Assembly (NCBI GenBank): GCA_024867545.1
Contig: JANFNE010000013.1
Span: forward strand, 310,001 to 374,000
DNA from: Phytopythium helicoides
Lineage: Eukaryota; Oomycota; Peronosporomycetes; Pythiales; Pythiaceae
Length of the DNA stretch: 64,000 bases
Direction: 5' to 3'
Below, piece by piece: positions 62,181 through 64,000 of the stretch (position 1 is the stretch's first letter; every line of letters begins with the position of its first letter). Below the pieces are notes generated by a model. The model saw only the letters and a list, made by a program, of their open reading frames with translations, searched no databases and was not told the origin of the DNA. The position numbers and the translations under genes were made by a program.

Positions 62181-64000
62181 ATGGGCAAGCGTCGACGCCA
62201 AGGCGGCGGCGGCGGAGCTCCAGCTGGCGCTGGTGGCGGCGGCCTCGTCGTGGTGAACCCGGCGCTGCTGCAGTCGGCTGCATCCGCGCACCAGCCCAAG
62301 CCCAAGCCCAAACCCCAAGCGAAGCCCAAGCCCAAGCTCAAGGCGCAGGCAGATAAGCAGGGCAAGAGCAAGAGGCGCAAGACCGAAGATGCGCTCGCGG
62401 AGGCTCCGCAGGAGGCCGAGGCCCGCGTGCTGGGCGTCAAGAGCAAGCTCGAGCTTCTGGCGGGCGTCTACTGGCTGCTGCTGACGCGCGCGCAGCGCCG
62501 CAACTGCGTCGTGGTGCTGCCGAACCAGGCGGTCGCGGCGCTGCCCGGGGTGCCGCAGCTCGCGGCCGTGTTCAAACACCTGGGCTTCCAGGGCGTGGCG
62601 CTGCACGGCAAGATGACGGGCGGCCAGCGCAAGGCAAATGTGGAGCGGCTCTCGACTGGCGCTGGTGGATCCGAAGCGGCTACGCAAGTCGTGTTGGTGA
62701 CCAACGAGCAATTAGCAGCATCGGCGGGCTGCAAGACAGCCGACGTTGTATTTGTCGCGCTGTCTAGAGACAGCAAGAACGTTTCTCAGCTCAGCACCAG
62801 GTTCGCTTCGGTGTATTTTGTCGATGGACCGAGCTCGACGGCTGGTGACCCGTACACTCCTGAGCTTGGAAATGCTTCTATCCAGCAACTCCAAGCCAGA
62901 CTGAAGCTCGCGCGCCAAATTGCCGACATTTCGCAGCGGGTTGCTCAAACGACAGCTTCGGATGCAGACGACAAGTGGGCGAACAAAATGGCTAAGGGTG
63001 CTGACCTTGGCGAGAGCGATGATGATGACTCGAAGCGCAAGCAGAAGAAGAAGAAGAAACTGTCGCCCGACGAGCAGCGGCTGCAAGCACTCAGTGAGAA
63101 GCTGTATGTTCTTCTAGCAAAGCCTGTCGCAACTGGAACCACGCCAAGCAAGCCTTCTGCAGGAGAAAGTGGTGCAGATGCCCAGAACCGGAAGGAGAAA
63201 CTGCAGTTGCTTGGACTGGTGACCTTGAGTGCGTCAGTTGGCACATCCATGAGCGAGGAGCGCACGTCTGCGCAAACGCAGTGGATGGATCAAGCGCCAG
63301 CAAGCCAGTTTGGTGGGCCGTGGTCTGGATCGATTCGCCACGGTGCTTCTAAGGACGACATCTCGCTTCGCGTTCGCAAGCAATACTGCTCGTGCCAGGG
63401 TTCAAAGGACCCTACCCACTTCATGGCCAAATGGCGACCGAACAAACAACCTGCCGACGTCGACAAGTGGGGTGGGCCGTACGGAAAGGTCTGCGGCCAC
63501 AATGAAGTCGTCATGCAGTCGCTACGGCCATTCTTCCCTCAGGAAGTGCTCAACTCCAAGGTGTGCAGCAAGCTCTATCCTGCGCCAGGCAACCAGGGCT
63601 TTGATGGTTGTCTAGAACATTTGCGCCTCGCTTGTGCAGCGTCTCGATCGCCTATGACGGTCTGGGATAGCGAGTTTTTCATTCACATCTCGTCGCTCGG
63701 CCGAGTGACGTGGACAAAGAAGAATAGGCTACTTTCTCTATCGCTTGCAAGCCTGCAATGCCTCGTGCCTAGTCTTCGTGAATGGACTCTCGCCAGCGGC
63801 GGCCGCATCACTCCGAACGCCGTTTTGCTGGCGATCCAGCTTTGCTGCCGCCTCGGAACGGGTCAGAACCGCAGTGAAAAGTTGTCAGGCGATGTCAAAG
63901 TCGCAAAGCGTATCGTAACCTTTTTGTTAGGCGGCTCGGCGCGGCTGTGGAAGCAGATAGGAGCTATCGAAGCTCCGTTGGAGTGCCAGACTGTGTACGA
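62181..64000 (+). CDS. Lysine-rich protein with helicase-C-like segment, 3' end missing
   Basis: The frame is open from ATG 62181 (MGKRRRQGGGGGAPAG) to the window edge, 606 codons. The N-terminus is basic with a PKPK repeat and KQGKSKRRK, a likely nuclear or nucleolar signal. Residues about 85-210 follow the layout of a DEAD-box helicase C-terminal RecA fold: CVVVLPNQ, FQGVALHGKMTGGQRKANVERL, TQVVLVTNEQLAASAG, ADVVFVALSRD. The expected catalytic 'TDvaaRGlD' and 'HRiGR' are missing, so ATPase activity is doubtful. A further basic acidic stretch (SKRKQKKKKKLSPDEQ) and a Cys/His region (KQYCSCQGSKDPTHF...YGKVCGHNE) follow. A ribosome-biogenesis role is a guess; I do not recognise the family. Confidence 0.6.
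   Translation, partial: MGKRRRQGGGGGAPAGAGGGGLVVVNPALLQSAASAHQPKPKPKPQAKPKPKLKAQADKQGKSKRRKTEDALAEAPQEAEARVLGVKSKLELLAGVYWLLLTRAQRRNCVVVLPNQAVAALPGVPQLAAVFKHLGFQGVALHGKMTGGQRKANVERLSTGAGGSEAATQVVLVTNEQLAASAGCKTADVVFVALSRDSKNVSQLSTRFASVYFVDGPSSTAGDPYTPELGNASIQQLQARLKLARQIADISQRVAQTTASDADDKWANKMAKGADLGESDDDDSKRKQKKKKKLSPDEQRLQALSEKLYVLLAKPVATGTTPSKPSAGESGADAQNRKEKLQLLGLVTLSASVGTSMSEERTSAQTQWMDQAPASQFGGPWSGSIRHGASKDDISLRVRKQYCSCQGSKDPTHFMAKWRPNKQPADVDKWGGPYGKVCGHNEVVMQSLRPFFPQEVLNSKVCSKLYPAPGNQGFDGCLEHLRLACAASRSPMTVWDSEFFIHISSLGRVTWTKKNRLLSLSLASLQCLVPSLREWTLASGGRITPNAVLLAIQLCCRLGTGQNRSEKLSGDVKVAKRIVTFLLGGSARLWKQIGAIEAPLECQTVY

Noticed and set aside
1..64000. tRNA, rRNA, CRISPR, plasmid or phage features
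   Set aside because: No convincing tRNA B-box with paired arms, no rRNA-like block and no regularly spaced repeats were seen; the window is nuclear eukaryotic.

Overview
This 64 kb window is nuclear DNA of a eukaryote, most likely an oomycete (Pythium/Phytophthora type). The signs are dense genes, GC-rich third codon positions, very short GT-AG introns (about 50-90 nt), and lineage-typical fusions such as dethiobiotin synthetase joined to diaminopelargonate aminotransferase and formins carrying WASHC3/CCDC53-like repeats. No prokaryotic element, CRISPR array, rRNA or tRNA was seen. Exon structures below were built by hand from GT/AG sites and reading-phase agreement. 'Start..end' is the genomic span of the coding part; exon coordinates are in the evidence.

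Left third (0-24 kb): a discoidin-like protein running off the left edge (-) shares a CCAAT-rich divergent promoter with the F1-ATPase assembly factor ATPAF1 (+). Next come a FAIM1-WW protein, a PDCD7/U11-59K-like minor-spliceosome protein, pyruvate carboxylase (-), 3.2 kb without a supported gene, a peroxisomal enoyl-CoA isomerase-like protein ending in SHL, a nine-exon coiled-coil protein (-) divergent from eIF2A (+), and an intronless class I-like myosin.

Middle third (24-45 kb): formin 1 (+), a small hypothetical gene, a short HEPN-like protein (-), the bifunctional biotin-synthesis enzyme (-), and a phosphotriesterase-like protein that has lost most metal ligands (-), with a 61-nt poly(A) tract just upstream of it. 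Then comes an inverted repeat with arms of about 1.6 kb. The left arm holds the last three exons of a SPRING/C12orf49-like gene. The right arm holds a copy of those exons only, 5'-truncated. The 4.4 kb loop holds formin 2 (-), a paralogue of formin 1.

Right third (43-64 kb): three paralogous polytopic kinase-like membrane proteins of the phytol/dolichol kinase family. Two of them form a near-identical inverted pair around a ZNF830-like gene. An 11-exon HECT ubiquitin ligase (UBE3C/UBE3B type) lies among them. HSP90 follows, with heat-shock elements upstream, then an importin-7/8-like receptor (-), and a large lysine-rich protein with a helicase-C-like segment running off the right edge.

HSP90, importin, formin 2 and the ZNF830-like gene each contain one or more single-base indels that break an otherwise conserved frame (seven in all). 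In essential genes this points to consensus errors in the assembly rather than pseudogenes. No wholly new system is proven. The best leads are the inverted duplications with their truncated but conserved SPRING copy, the degenerate phosphotriesterase, the formin repeat modules and the HEPN-like protein.
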